From Pedobacter cryoconitis (GTDB taxonomy: Bacteria > Bacteroidota > Bacteroidia > Sphingobacteriales > Sphingobacteriaceae), in the NCBI RefSeq assembly GCF_014207135.1, contig NZ_JACHCC010000011.1, positions 1-64,000 of the forward strand: a stretch of DNA of 64,000 nt. Reading direction: 5' to 3'. Of the stretch, positions 42,550 to 52,573 are shown piece by piece; position 1 is the stretch's first letter, and every line of letters starts with the position of its first letter. The notes beneath the pieces are model-generated. The model worked only from the letters and a program-made list of their open reading frames with translations. It did not search any database and was not told where the DNA came from. The translations under genes were made by a program, and so were the position numbers.

Positions 42550-43159
42550 TAAAACTATTTCCTCTTAAGCTGTAATGCAGCATCTTCATTGTCCCATTCT
42601 TTTGCGTCGTGTCAGCAGAATTCACCACAGGAAATGATCTGAACAATTCTCCGTTTTTCTGTATAAAACGGTCATCCCCTCCATAAACTTTCTTCATTTT
42701 GGCACTTAAAGGCGGAAAACTGATCTTATTGAAATTACCATTATTATATTCATAGACATTCAGGTCTTTCACATTCTTTTTACTGAGTAGTTCAATATAG
42801 AGTTCAGGATTACCATCATTATCCATATCCATGTTCCAGACATCAGTAATCACTCCGTGACGTTCAACAGAGAAAGACTTGTAATTATTTTTAGCTGAAT
42901 CGGACATCAGGATCAGATAACCGCCAAGACTGTCTACCCCTCTTCCCCAGCTCAGTACTTCAAAATGGAGTCCGGGTTTGATCGTAATATCTTTATGAAA
43001 AGGAAAAGTGCCGGCAGTATTTTTAGCCACTGCTTTCTCCTGGGCATGCTGTTCTGGTGAGGCCGAAATCTTCATGGGCTGGCTACGTTTACAGGCAAAC
43101 AAAAACAGCAGTCCCACGCAAAGTGCAGACTGCTGTAAAATGTATTGAGGTCGTTTCAT
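42527..43159 (-). CDS. Lipoprotein of unknown function, VCBS-like
   Basis: A 210-aa lipoprotein (MKRPQYILQQSALCVGLLFLFAC, lipobox FAC at Cys23). The mature part has a segment resembling FG-GAP/VCBS repeats, MDMDNDGNPELYIELLS, with alternating Asp that could bind calcium. There are no catalytic motifs. It overlaps the DUF4369 gene by 23 bases and is presumably translated with it. It starts 78 bases after the end of the beta-hexosaminidase gene. Confidence 0.68.
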   Translation of the reverse strand: MKRPQYILQQSALCVGLLFLFACKRSQPMKISASPEQHAQEKAVAKNTAGTFPFHKDITIKPGLHFEVLSWGRGVDSLGGYLILMSDSAKNNYKSFSVERHGVITDVWNMDMDNDGNPELYIELLSKKNVKDLNVYEYNNGNFNKISFPPLSAKMKKVYGGDDRFIQKNGELFRSFPVVNSADTTQKNGTMKMLHYSLRGNSFNVEEVKE

Positions 43160-43236
43160 CCGGTTCTTTTTTTAAGCCAATTTATGCTAAAAAAGGATTT
43201 GAACCAAATTTGTTTACCAAAACAAGCTCCTGCCTG

Positions 43237-45117
43237 TTACCCGGCGTTGTTTAATGGAGTTTCTAAAATCACGCTATGTTTTCCTTTAGGCGTAACCACA
43301 ATGGTTTTTAATAAAAGTTTCTTGCCTTTAGGTACACTAATTTTTAAAGGAGAACGGTACTGCGCAGAAACTTCCGAAGGGGTTGTATTATCTAAAGTAT
43401 AATAGATCTTAGCTCCCTGAACAGGCACTTTCAGGTCAATTGTAATATCCTGTCCGTCAATCTGCTTATCTGTCTGGCCAATCGGAACAGGCACCCAATA
43501 ATTGGTATTGGTTTTATCCAGACGGGCCAGGTGCAGAGGAATTCTGTCCTCCGAGAAATTCTTAAAGTTCTTTTTATCCAGTGGAGTCCATGCAATCTCA
43601 GCCAGGGCAAACATTCTTGGCAGAACCATATACTCTACTTTTTCAGGAGTCTCAATGTACTCTGTCCAGACATTGGCCTGTACACCTTTAATATATTTCT
43701 TCTGGTCTGCTGATAAGCTTTCCGGAACCGGATCATAAGCATAAGCTTTTGAATAAGGTGCGTTTCCACCAATATTTACCGGTTCTCCGGCTGAACTGGA
43801 TTGTGCATGGTCAAAATATAATCCGGTGGTTCCAGGGGTCATGATGACATCGTGATTTAGTTTTGCAGCAGCAATACCACCTTCTACCCCACGCCATGAC
43901 ATCACAGTCGCATTTGGTGCCAGTCCGCCTTCCAGGATTTCATCCCATCCGATAATAGACCTTCCTTTAGAATTGATGTATTTTTCGATACGCTGAATGA
44001 AATAACTCTGTAATTCATGCTCATCTTTCAGCCCTTTTTCTTTAATCAGCTGCTGACAGAAAGGAGATTGTTTCCAGTACTCTTTAGGGCTTTCATCGCC
44101 ACCGATATGGATGTATTTTGAAGGGAACAAGACCATAACCTCGTCCAGCACATCTTCAAGGAATTTAAAAGTATATTCAGTAGGTGCAAATACATCATCA
44201 AAAACACCCCATGTCTGTTGTACATGTTTGCCTTTTCTGTCACCTGCCCATGGCGTTTTCGGATCGATAAAAGTATCTCTGTCCGGGAAACAGCTTAACT
44301 GAGGATAAGCAGCAATTGCAGCAGAACTATGTCCTGGTAACTCAATTTCAGGAATCACAGTCACAAATTTTTTGGTCGCATAAGCGACAACCTCTTTCAC
44401 TTCATCCTGTGTATAGAACCCTTTATAAGGTGTATTGTCAGTAGTCACACCAGGGTGATGACCTACAATTGTACCTGCTCTTTCTGCGCCCACCGAGGTC
44501 AGTTTAGGATATTTTTTAATTTCAATTCTCCAGCCCTGATCTTCTGTTAAATGCCAGTGAAAGCTATTGAGTTTATAAGCAGCCATGAGATCGATATACT
44601 TCTTGATAAAGGCTACAGGGAAGGTATGTCTACCGACATCCAGGTGCATCCCTCGGTATTTGAATCTTGGATAATCCTTAATTGTACTTGCAGGCACATC
44701 AATTTCCTGCCCTTTTTTTTCAGGCATCATCTGCATCAGTGACTGTACCCCGTAAAACAATCCTGCACCCTTTCCGGTAACAGTTATGTTTTTACCATTT
44801 ACTTCCAGTACATAACCTTCTTCAGGTAACTGATCTGCTCCGGCAGAACTCAGGATAATAGCACGCTGACCTGCCGCCTCTTTAGCTGACCTTAAAGCAA
44901 ATCCACCCTGAGTAGTGATATAAGCATTCAGAATATCGGCTGTTGCTGCATTGGATGTTTCATTGGAAACCAGGACAACAGTTTTATCGAGTTTAAAAAA
45001 ACCTGTTTTTTTTGCGACAGATACCGGTGCCGGTATAATCCCCAGATTTTCATCCGTCTGAGCTTTTACACTCAGCGTTACACAGGCCAGAATAAGCCCT
45101 GAAATGATTTTGTTCAT
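43237..45117 (-). CDS. GH20 beta-N-acetylhexosaminidase, secreted
   Basis: A 626-aa enzyme with signal peptide MNKIISGLILACVTLSVKAQ. The N-terminal GH20 beta domain runs to about residue 150, then the catalytic TIM barrel begins YRGMHLDVGRHTFP. The Asp-Glu pair is in HIGGDESPKEYW, the substrate-assisted pair of GH20. FHWHLTEDQGWRIEIKKYP is another signature. The C-terminal end is a chitobiase-like domain (VQGAKIYYTLDNTTPS). It would release terminal GlcNAc from chitobiose or glycans. It is last of the GH2-to-GH20 minus-strand cluster, but a terminator lies between it and GH125. Confidence 0.93.
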   Translation of the reverse strand: MNKIISGLILACVTLSVKAQTDENLGIIPAPVSVAKKTGFFKLDKTVVLVSNETSNAATADILNAYITTQGGFALRSAKEAAGQRAIILSSAGADQLPEEGYVLEVNGKNITVTGKGAGLFYGVQSLMQMMPEKKGQEIDVPASTIKDYPRFKYRGMHLDVGRHTFPVAFIKKYIDLMAAYKLNSFHWHLTEDQGWRIEIKKYPKLTSVGAERAGTIVGHHPGVTTDNTPYKGFYTQDEVKEVVAYATKKFVTVIPEIELPGHSSAAIAAYPQLSCFPDRDTFIDPKTPWAGDRKGKHVQQTWGVFDDVFAPTEYTFKFLEDVLDEVMVLFPSKYIHIGGDESPKEYWKQSPFCQQLIKEKGLKDEHELQSYFIQRIEKYINSKGRSIIGWDEILEGGLAPNATVMSWRGVEGGIAAAKLNHDVIMTPGTTGLYFDHAQSSSAGEPVNIGGNAPYSKAYAYDPVPESLSADQKKYIKGVQANVWTEYIETPEKVEYMVLPRMFALAEIAWTPLDKKNFKNFSEDRIPLHLARLDKTNTNYWVPVPIGQTDKQIDGQDITIDLKVPVQGAKIYYTLDNTTPSEVSAQYRSPLKISVPKGKKLLLKTIVVTPKGKHSVILETPLNNAG

Positions 45118-45159
45118 GATTTGATTATAGTTTATATTGGTTCAATTTGTTGTGTATTA

Positions 45160-45191
45160 AAAACCCTGATCTGTCTGATGACGGATCAGGG
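45160..45191 (-). terminator. Intrinsic terminator between the GH125 and GH20 genes
   Basis: CCCTGATCTGT at 45164-45174 pairs with 45181-45191 (one G-U pair), and on the minus strand five T follow the stem. It lies just after the GH125 stop codon and before the GH20 start. GH20 may therefore be transcribed separately or receive reduced read-through. Confidence 0.8.
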
Positions 45192-45200
45192 CTAAAAGAA

Positions 45201-46619
45201 TTAACTCAGTAAGTGTGGCTTTGCCAGGAACACCTCCCACAGAAACTCTCCGAATATGGTATTTGCCCATGCAAACCATGACCTGGTGAAAGTCTCCGGA
45301 TGATCCTTTTTAAAGGATTCATGCATGAAACCTGTACCAGCATGTGTTTTTTTCAAAGCTGCAATACACTGTCTGATCTCTTCATCATCTGTACTGGTCA
45401 GCCCTCTGCAAATAATGCTGAGCGGCCAGATCATATCCTGCTGCTCCACATGCGGACCACCAATCCCCTCTATTTCACGTCCTTTATAAAAATAAGGATT
45501 GTGCTCAGAAAGCGCAAACTTTCTGGTATTCTGATAAATAGGATCAGTAACCGGCACTGCGTTTAAATAAGGAAGTGAAAGCAGGCTAGGTACGTTTGAA
45601 TCATCCATCAGGTTTACATTTCCAAAACCATCTGCTTCAAAAGCATAGATCTTTCCATATACAGGGTGTTCCACAATTCCATATTTCTGTATGGCTGCTT
45701 CTACCTCTGTGGCCAGTTCAGTCAATTCTGCTGCAAATGTTTCTTCTTTAAAAATCGACCTGAACATTTCTGCCATTTGTTTTAAACTCACTACAGCAAA
45801 AAAGTTGGACGGAATCAGGAAAGGAAAAATAGTAGCATCATCACTAGGTCTGAACATTGAACAGATCAGCCCAACAGGTTTTACCGGGAAACCATAACCT
45901 GCCATCGGCAGACTATCTGTAGGTTTAGGGGTATCCCGCTGGAAATGGTAAGGACCTAATCCTGTTTTTCGCTGCTGTTCTTTGAAAGTAGCCAGAATGG
46001 TATGAATGGATTTCTTCCACTCCTCATCAAATGGAGTTGCATCACCAGTCATTTTCCAGTAGTTATAGGCCAGACGCATCGGATAACAAAGGGAATCAAT
46101 CTCCCATTTGCGTTCATGTACACCTGCCTGCATATCCGTATGGTCACTTGCCCATTCGCTTTTCTGCCCACCATCTTTATAGAATGCATTTGCGTAAGGG
46201 TCTTTAAGTACGTAATGTGCCTGACGATGGATAATGCCGGCAATTAGTTGTTGCAGCTTTTTATCCTCTTTCATAAAAGCAAGATATGGCCAGACTTGCG
46301 CTGAGCTATCTCTGAGCCACATGGCATCAATATCACCGGTAATTACATAAGTATCCGGTTTGCCATCTCTGGTAGAGAACGACACAGTCGTATCCAGTGT
46401 ATTGGGCAGACAGTTGTTAAACAACCATCCTAATTCTTTATCCGAAACTTTCTGCTGAAATTTAAGAATAGCCTTCTCAACGGCAGGGCTAGTAAATTTC
46501 CTTTTATTCAGCGGGACTCTTACATTAGGAAAAGCCAACTCAAACGCGCTTAAATCTTTACTCAAAAACAAGCCTGCGGTCAGCAGACTTGTACTGGTAA
46601 TGAAATCTTTTCTGTTCAT
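45201..46619 (-). CDS. GH125 exo-alpha-1,6-mannosidase, secreted
   Basis: A 472-aa protein of the family once called DUF1237. The N-terminus MNRKDFITSTSLLTAGLFL resembles a Tat-like export signal but has RK where RR is expected. The family hallmarks are VITGDIDAMWLRDSSAQVWPYL (acid Asp) near residue 115, and KGREIEGIGGPHVEQQDMIWPLSI (base Glu) near 390. GH125 enzymes trim alpha-1,6-linked mannose. Together with GH2 and GH20 enzymes this suits breakdown of mannose-containing glycans. It lies 14 bases after the MFS gene. Confidence 0.9.
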   Translation of the reverse strand: MNRKDFITSTSLLTAGLFLSKDLSAFELAFPNVRVPLNKRKFTSPAVEKAILKFQQKVSDKELGWLFNNCLPNTLDTTVSFSTRDGKPDTYVITGDIDAMWLRDSSAQVWPYLAFMKEDKKLQQLIAGIIHRQAHYVLKDPYANAFYKDGGQKSEWASDHTDMQAGVHERKWEIDSLCYPMRLAYNYWKMTGDATPFDEEWKKSIHTILATFKEQQRKTGLGPYHFQRDTPKPTDSLPMAGYGFPVKPVGLICSMFRPSDDATIFPFLIPSNFFAVVSLKQMAEMFRSIFKEETFAAELTELATEVEAAIQKYGIVEHPVYGKIYAFEADGFGNVNLMDDSNVPSLLSLPYLNAVPVTDPIYQNTRKFALSEHNPYFYKGREIEGIGGPHVEQQDMIWPLSIICRGLTSTDDEEIRQCIAALKKTHAGTGFMHESFKKDHPETFTRSWFAWANTIFGEFLWEVFLAKPHLLS

Positions 46620-46633
46620 CTATATCTGGTGTT

Positions 46634-47905
46634 TTATTGTTGTATTGAATTTTTATGCTGCACTTTATGACCGGCCGCAGCATAATAAAAGATAAATATA
46701 TAACAAGGTACCATAATCCAGTATGCTTGCTGTGCATTAAACTGATCTGTTAATGCACCATAACAAAGTGGAATAATTGCACCACCTGCAATCCCCATAA
46801 TTAATAAGGAAGAGGCTATTTTAGTAAACCTGCCCAGTCCTGCCAGTGCAAGCGGCCATATCGCCGGCCACACTAAAGAGTTGGCCAGTCCTAATAAAGC
46901 GATAAATAAAACTGAGGTATAACCCGTTGTAAAAAGCGAAATTAAAGTGAGTACAATACCCAGGGCAGCAAACCACTTCATCGCATTTTCCTGACTGATA
47001 TACTTAGGGATGCAGACAATTCCGATTCCGTAACCCGCAATCATTCCAATCAGAGTGAAAGTGGTGAAAAATTTAGCTGTAGACAGTGGAATACCCTGGT
47101 AATGGGCATAACTGATAATTGTATCACCAGCCATTACCTCTACACCTACATAAAGGAATACGGCAATAACACCTAACAACAAGTGAGGGAACTGAATGAT
47201 ACTTGTTTTGCCGGCTGTTGCCTTCGACACAGTTTCATCTTCTTTATCAGTATCTATCTCAGGTAAATCGGATACATAAATCAATACTGCCAGGACAACC
47301 AGTACGATGATAATTACGACATATGGCAGGATTACTCTTGAAGCAAGCTCATTCAATTCTGCAATCTTCTCTGCCGGATTCATCAGCAACAGACGGTCAT
47401 GAAAACCATCCGCATTCTTTAAGGCAATTGCCCCTAATACGATCGGTGCTATTGCACCGGCTACCTTATTACACACCCCCATAATACTAATCCTTTTTGC
47501 CGCACTTTCCGGTGGGCCCAGAATAGTAATGTAAGGGTTAGAAGCGGTTTGCAATAACGCCAGTCCTGTACCCTGAATAAATAAACCTAACAGAAAAAGT
47601 CCATAGGTACGGGTCAGTGCTGCCGGGATAAAAACCAGTGCCCCCGCGCCCATAATAATCAGGCCAAGGGCCATTCCTTTTTTATAGCCGGTCACTTTAA
47701 GCACTTTCGCAGATGGAATAGCCATCACGAGGTAACTGATGTAAAACGCAAAGGCCACAAGGTAAGCCTCAAAGTTATTGAGCTCACAGGCCAGTTTAAG
47801 ATAGGGGATCAGTACTGAGTTTAACCAGGTTACAAACCCGAAAATAAAGAACAATGCTCCAATAATGAAGATAGGTGGCATCCCTTTTTTAACTGTTGTT
47901 GTCAT
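46634..47905 (-). CDS. Sugar MFS transporter of the fucose/glucose:H+ symporter (FHS) family, likely GlcNAc
   Basis: A 423-aa twelve-helix permease of the FucP/GluP/NagP type. FIFGFVTWLNSVLIPYLKLA, TGTGLALLQTASNPYI (FHS signature) and ISIMGVCNKVAGAIAPIVLG are conserved. A glucose/galactose/fucose substrate is the family's usual range, but its position between GlcN6P deaminase and mannosidase favours N-acetylglucosamine or mannose uptake (inference). A charged loop in the centre (DLPEIDTDKEDETVSKATAG) is a normal cytoplasmic loop. Confidence 0.85.
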   Translation of the reverse strand: MTTTVKKGMPPIFIIGALFFIFGFVTWLNSVLIPYLKLACELNNFEAYLVAFAFYISYLVMAIPSAKVLKVTGYKKGMALGLIIMGAGALVFIPAALTRTYGLFLLGLFIQGTGLALLQTASNPYITILGPPESAAKRISIMGVCNKVAGAIAPIVLGAIALKNADGFHDRLLLMNPAEKIAELNELASRVILPYVVIIIVLVVLAVLIYVSDLPEIDTDKEDETVSKATAGKTSIIQFPHLLLGVIAVFLYVGVEVMAGDTIISYAHYQGIPLSTAKFFTTFTLIGMIAGYGIGIVCIPKYISQENAMKWFAALGIVLTLISLFTTGYTSVLFIALLGLANSLVWPAIWPLALAGLGRFTKIASSLLIMGIAGGAIIPLCYGALTDQFNAQQAYWIMVPCYIFIFYYAAAGHKVQHKNSIQQ

Positions 47906-47937
47906 TTAATATAAAATTAAGAGGTGATCATTAAAGA

Positions 47938-49857
47938 TTAGAACTTCCACTTCACAAATGCTTCCATAGCTTCATATTCAGCCAGTCCCAACTGGTCATA
48001 AGCCCTTGCTGTTTCCTGGGTACGCTCTTCCGCCCTTACCCAGAATTCTCTCGAGTCTTCACCTGGAAAAACCGGCAAATCCTTCTGTGACTGATGTTTA
48101 AATATAGCCAGTTTTTTTCTTTCTACCTCTTGTGGCGAAAGTGGCACTGCCATTTCTATTTCATGGGTTTCAAATTCATGCCATGCACCTCTGTATAACC
48201 ACAACCAGCAGTCTTTTGTCCAGCTTTCTGTTTTCCTCAGGCGGATCATCGCTTCGAGCAGAATATTGAAACATACTTTATGTGTACCATGCGGATCTGC
48301 AAAATCACCTGCTGCAAAAACCTGTTGCGGCTTTACCTGCTGTAATAGTTCCATCGTCTGGATGATATCATCTTCATAATCTACCTCTTTACTGAACTTA
48401 CTTCTGTCATAAAAAGGAAGGTCCATAAAATGGATACGCTGATCTTCTACACCTGCAAACCTCGCCCCTGCAATGGCCTCTCCTTTACGGATCAGTTTCT
48501 TCACGGTACGGATTTCTTCGGGATCTGTCTGATTAGGCGATTTCGTACTGATAAAACTTCTCATGTTATCATACATCTCCTGTAAAGCAGCAGTATCTTC
48601 TTCCCTTGATTTCATGAAATCAATCGAGAATTCTACAAAACGTAAGGCATCATCATCCCATACAGCTGTATTTCCTGAAGTCTGATAAGCGACATGAACC
48701 TCATGTCCCTGATCTGCCAGACGGATAAAAGTACCTCCCATCGAAATGACATCATCATCCGGATGAGGAGAGAAAATAATAACTCTTTTTAAAGCTGGTT
48801 CTGCACGTTCCGGACGCTGACTGTCATCGGCATTCGGTTTACCTCCCGGCCAGCCGGTAATAGTATGTTGCAGCTTGTTAAAAATCTGGATATTGATCTG
48901 ATAAACAGGCCCGCGCTGTGTAGCCAGCTGTGCCATCCCATGATTGTTATAATTGTCTTCAGTTAATTTAAGAATAGGCTTGTTCAGCGTTTTCGCCAGC
49001 CAGATTACAGCTTTGGTAACTTGTTGGTCTGTCCAGACACAATCTTTCACTAACCATGGTGTATCAAAACGGGTTAAAGCAGAGGCCGCATCCTGGTCAA
49101 GTATAAATTCAACGTTTGGTGAAAGCTGTAAATAAGTAGCTGGTACATCAGCAGAGATTTCACCTTCAACAGCTTTTTTCACAATAGCGGCTTTCTTTTC
49201 ATTCCAGGCCATCAGGATAATTTCCTTCGCTTTGAAAATAGTACCAATTCCCATCGTAATCGCTTTGGTAGGTACATTTGCTACTCCTCCGAAATCACGC
49301 GAGGCGTCTCTCCTGGTCAGTTCATCCAAAGTCACCAGCCTGGTCCCCGAATTAGGGGCAGATCCCGGCTCGTTAAAACCGATGTGACCTGTTCTTCCAA
49401 TCCCCAGCAGTTGTAAATCAATACCGCCGAAACCACTGATCTTCTGTTCGTATTTCAAACAGAAGTCTTCAATATCTTCTCTTTTCAATTCACCATCGGG
49501 GATGTTAATATTTGCCCGGTTAATATCAATATGATCAAAAAGATTCTCATTCATAAAGCGAACATAACTCTGTTTCGCGTCCGGTTTCATCGGGTAGTAT
49601 TCATCAAGATTGAAAGTCACTACATTACTGAAACTCAGGCCTTCTTCCTGATGAAGACGGATCAGCTCTTTGTAAACTTTAACAGGAGTAGCGCCGGTAG
49701 CAAGACCTAATACAACTTGTTCTCCTTTTTCCTGTTTTGAAATAATTAGTGATGAAATCCTTTTTGCGACTTCGATACTTGCGGTTTGCTCATCGGCATA
49801 AACACTAACGGGCAGCTTCTCGTATCTCGTCTCTTCTAATAAATTTAATCTTGACAT
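47938..49857 (-). CDS. nagB: Glucosamine-6-phosphate deaminase fused to a PIG-L/LmbE deacetylase domain
   Basis: A 639-aa two-domain enzyme. Residues 1-275 are NagB-like: VLGLATGATPVKVYKEL, Asp85 in VVTFNLDEYYPM, His158 and Glu163 in LGIGRTGHIGFNEPGS. E. coli NagB has NDGH, so its catalytic Asp141 is replaced here by Thr156. From about residue 355 a PIG-L deacetylase domain follows (VIIFSPHPDDDVISMGGTF, the HPDDD zinc motif). This domain could do the NagA step (GlcNAc-6-P deacetylation), which would explain the absence of nagA in the cluster (inference). It starts 26 bases after the GH2 gene. Confidence 0.9.
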   Translation of the reverse strand: MSRLNLLEETRYEKLPVSVYADEQTASIEVAKRISSLIISKQEKGEQVVLGLATGATPVKVYKELIRLHQEEGLSFSNVVTFNLDEYYPMKPDAKQSYVRFMNENLFDHIDINRANINIPDGELKREDIEDFCLKYEQKISGFGGIDLQLLGIGRTGHIGFNEPGSAPNSGTRLVTLDELTRRDASRDFGGVANVPTKAITMGIGTIFKAKEIILMAWNEKKAAIVKKAVEGEISADVPATYLQLSPNVEFILDQDAASALTRFDTPWLVKDCVWTDQQVTKAVIWLAKTLNKPILKLTEDNYNNHGMAQLATQRGPVYQINIQIFNKLQHTITGWPGGKPNADDSQRPERAEPALKRVIIFSPHPDDDVISMGGTFIRLADQGHEVHVAYQTSGNTAVWDDDALRFVEFSIDFMKSREEDTAALQEMYDNMRSFISTKSPNQTDPEEIRTVKKLIRKGEAIAGARFAGVEDQRIHFMDLPFYDRSKFSKEVDYEDDIIQTMELLQQVKPQQVFAAGDFADPHGTHKVCFNILLEAMIRLRKTESWTKDCWLWLYRGAWHEFETHEIEMAVPLSPQEVERKKLAIFKHQSQKDLPVFPGEDSREFWVRAEERTQETARAYDQLGLAEYEAMEAFVKWKF

Positions 49858-49882
49858 GTTTATTGATATATAAGGTTTGGTT

Positions 49883-52573
49883 CTATGGGTTAATCTGAAT
49901 AGTTTGTTCTTGTCCGATATAGTTTGTCAGGGTAATGACCGGCATCGCAGCTCCTTTTTCAGGATAATAATCGATGATCACTTTTTTCTCTGCTCCAGGG
50001 AGGATAGAAAAATAATTATCATCATAGAATACAGGTAAAATGCGCTTTTTAGTTTGTCCATCTACCAATGAAACACGGTTAAAGAAACTCACAGGGCCAT
50101 TAGCCGGGTTAGTCACCGTAACTTCGATCTGACCTGTCTTTACTAGTTTTGCACTGGTTTTAATCGCCGAAGCTTTGAGTTCGTTCAAACCAGAATACAT
50201 CCCTTTATTATCCGCCAGCCAGTACAGATTATTGCTCAACAGTTTTTTGTTCTCATCCAGCAGTTGCAGTGAAAGGAATGCTCCTTTTTTTGCCGAAAGC
50301 TCATCTACAATCTTTTTAACAGACATCACTTTTTTAACGCTCGAAGGATCCATGAAACAGAAAACCTTTGTTAAAGAAGTTTCCTTGCCATCCATATCAA
50401 GTACCCTTGCATCCAGCATGATGTTTTGTCTTCCTTTTAAATCATTATTTACCAGCATCAGCATCCCGTCAACCGGGTTATACATGGCATGCAATAATTC
50501 ACTTCCCGAACGAAGACCAAACAGACAGGCATTCGGATCAAGATAGTAATCATACATCTGTCCCCGCATCGAAGTCCATGGATTTTGTGTTTTCCAGATG
50601 ATGACACCTGTATACCAGTCCCACATATGTGAGCTGAAACCTTCCATTAACCCTCTGTACTGATCATAATTCACTAACTGCGCTTTTTTGGCAAAATCTG
50701 CAATATCCGCAGGTTTACCATAAGGTAAAATATGTTGTTCGTAACCTACCCCCAGATAATTGTGATAATCCCAGACTGAATCAACTTTTTCGGAAGGACC
50801 TTTAGCCTTACGTTTTTCAGGGGCAATATATTCGGGAGCAATCAGATTGGCTTTAGGGATAAACCTTTCCAGAGATTCCAGATCACCTACTCCAACTGAT
50901 CCTACTTCAGAATTGAACGGGAAAGTTTTGGTTTCCCAGAATGTACTTACATTTTGAATGGTATAAGGACCATCTCCGTTGCCACCCAGCGTATTTTGAG
51001 ACATACTGTCCGAATTTGAATAGTCTATAAACCAACGGGTACCATCCAGTTTCGGTAAAATCTGATCGCGAAGCGGAATCAGAATATCATCTGGAGGAGT
51101 AATTTCATTTCCTCCGCACCAGATAGCCAGGGATGCATGATTTCTCACCATTTTGATCATATCAGCTGCTGATTCCAAAAATAAATGATGATCATCCGGG
51201 TATTGTCTGCGTTTCCACTGATCTTCGAGTTTCTGGGGGTCTTCCCATCTGCCGTTACAGTCACCAGACATCCAGAAATCCTGGAAAACCAGCATACCGT
51301 ATTTATCACAGGCCTCATAAAATTCAGGGCGCTCAATTAATGCGCCTCCCCAGATCCGGATCAGGTTCAGGTTCATATCCCTATGGTACCTGATTTCGGT
51401 ATCGTATCTGGATTTGGTAAAACGGAGCATTGCATCGGAAATGATCCAGTTACCTCCTTTAATAAAAATTTTCTGTCCGTTAACCAGTACTTCTTTACTC
51501 TTGGTAGTGACGTTCCATTCTGTCTGAATCTCTCTCACACCAACATTTACTGTCTGGCTGTCACAAAGTTTGGTTCCGTTCTCTAAAAAGCTGATTTGCA
51601 TTGGATACAGATCCTGTTTACCATAACCAGCAGGCCACCATAATTTTGGATTTTTAAGACTTAAATCAGGAAAATTGATTTCAGCTGCACTGTTCGGCTG
51701 CAATTTAACCGGTTGAATCACTTTCTGTCCATTCAGTGTATAAACCAGATTTCCGCTGATCACTTTAGCTGTCGAGTTTTTCAGTTCAGCCGAAACTTTA
51801 ATCAGTGCAGGCTGTTGTATCCCTGTCTGCTGACGTTTCCCTGGTACAAGTGTAACCACATGTGGATTATCCAGACTTACAGCTCCGGTTTTTTCTATAT
51901 ATACTTTATCCCAGATTCCAGTGTTTCTGTCTCTGATCGGACGGATCCAGTCCCAGCCTGCAGTGTATTGATGTGCTACACCTTTAGCAATAGTTCCATC
52001 ACCACCCTGTCCTCCATTTGGATTTCCTACTTCATCAGGAGGATAGACAATGACTGCCAGTCTGTTTGTTCCGCTTTTTGAAAGGAGTTTAGTAATATTA
52101 AAGGATTTTCTAAGGTACATCCCCTTGAAAGGCTGAGTATTCACTTTCTGGCCATTCAGAAAGATGTCGCAGCTGTAGTTAATTCCTCTGAACTTTAACC
52201 AGACCTGACCATCCGCTGCCGGAACCGCTTCCTTAAAATCTTTAGCAAACCAGTAGGTATAGTATTCCCTTCCTGTTTTATAGATATCCGGAATCAGTTC
52301 GTTATTCATTCCGTAAAAAGGATCAGGGACTTCCTGGTTAGCCAGCATCGTAGTCAGTACCGTTCCCGGAACAATTGCTTTTTTCCAGCCAGCCATTGAA
52401 AAAGTAGCATTTGAAATTTCAGATCCTTTCGCTTTAATTTTAGCAGATGGCATACACAGCCAGCCCGAATTGAGTTCATATTGATCTTGAGCTGATGACT
52501 GATTAAATGTTGCGAGCACAACCAGCATTGAAAACAGCATTTTGAGCAATCGGAATTTGTAGATTTTTAACAT
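49883..52573 (-). CDS. GH2-family beta-mannosidase-like glycosidase, secreted
   Basis: An 896-aa enzyme with an N-terminal signal (alternative start at Met12, MLFSMLVVLATFNQSSAQ). Domains in order: jelly-roll sugar-binding domain (about 30-210), immunoglobulin-like (about 220-330), catalytic TIM barrel (about 340-680), then C-terminal beta domains. GH2 catalytic residues: acid Glu in WCGGNEITPP and nucleophile Glu in FPFNSEVGSVG. IRIWGGALIERPEFYEACDKYG is a mannosidase-type segment, but exo-beta-glucosaminidases of GH2 look alike. It is the first gene of the cluster. Confidence 0.87.
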   Translation of the reverse strand: MLKIYKFRLLKMLFSMLVVLATFNQSSAQDQYELNSGWLCMPSAKIKAKGSEISNATFSMAGWKKAIVPGTVLTTMLANQEVPDPFYGMNNELIPDIYKTGREYYTYWFAKDFKEAVPAADGQVWLKFRGINYSCDIFLNGQKVNTQPFKGMYLRKSFNITKLLSKSGTNRLAVIVYPPDEVGNPNGGQGGDGTIAKGVAHQYTAGWDWIRPIRDRNTGIWDKVYIEKTGAVSLDNPHVVTLVPGKRQQTGIQQPALIKVSAELKNSTAKVISGNLVYTLNGQKVIQPVKLQPNSAAEINFPDLSLKNPKLWWPAGYGKQDLYPMQISFLENGTKLCDSQTVNVGVREIQTEWNVTTKSKEVLVNGQKIFIKGGNWIISDAMLRFTKSRYDTEIRYHRDMNLNLIRIWGGALIERPEFYEACDKYGMLVFQDFWMSGDCNGRWEDPQKLEDQWKRRQYPDDHHLFLESAADMIKMVRNHASLAIWCGGNEITPPDDILIPLRDQILPKLDGTRWFIDYSNSDSMSQNTLGGNGDGPYTIQNVSTFWETKTFPFNSEVGSVGVGDLESLERFIPKANLIAPEYIAPEKRKAKGPSEKVDSVWDYHNYLGVGYEQHILPYGKPADIADFAKKAQLVNYDQYRGLMEGFSSHMWDWYTGVIIWKTQNPWTSMRGQMYDYYLDPNACLFGLRSGSELLHAMYNPVDGMLMLVNNDLKGRQNIMLDARVLDMDGKETSLTKVFCFMDPSSVKKVMSVKKIVDELSAKKGAFLSLQLLDENKKLLSNNLYWLADNKGMYSGLNELKASAIKTSAKLVKTGQIEVTVTNPANGPVSFFNRVSLVDGQTKKRILPVFYDDNYFSILPGAEKKVIIDYYPEKGAAMPVITLTNYIGQEQTIQINP

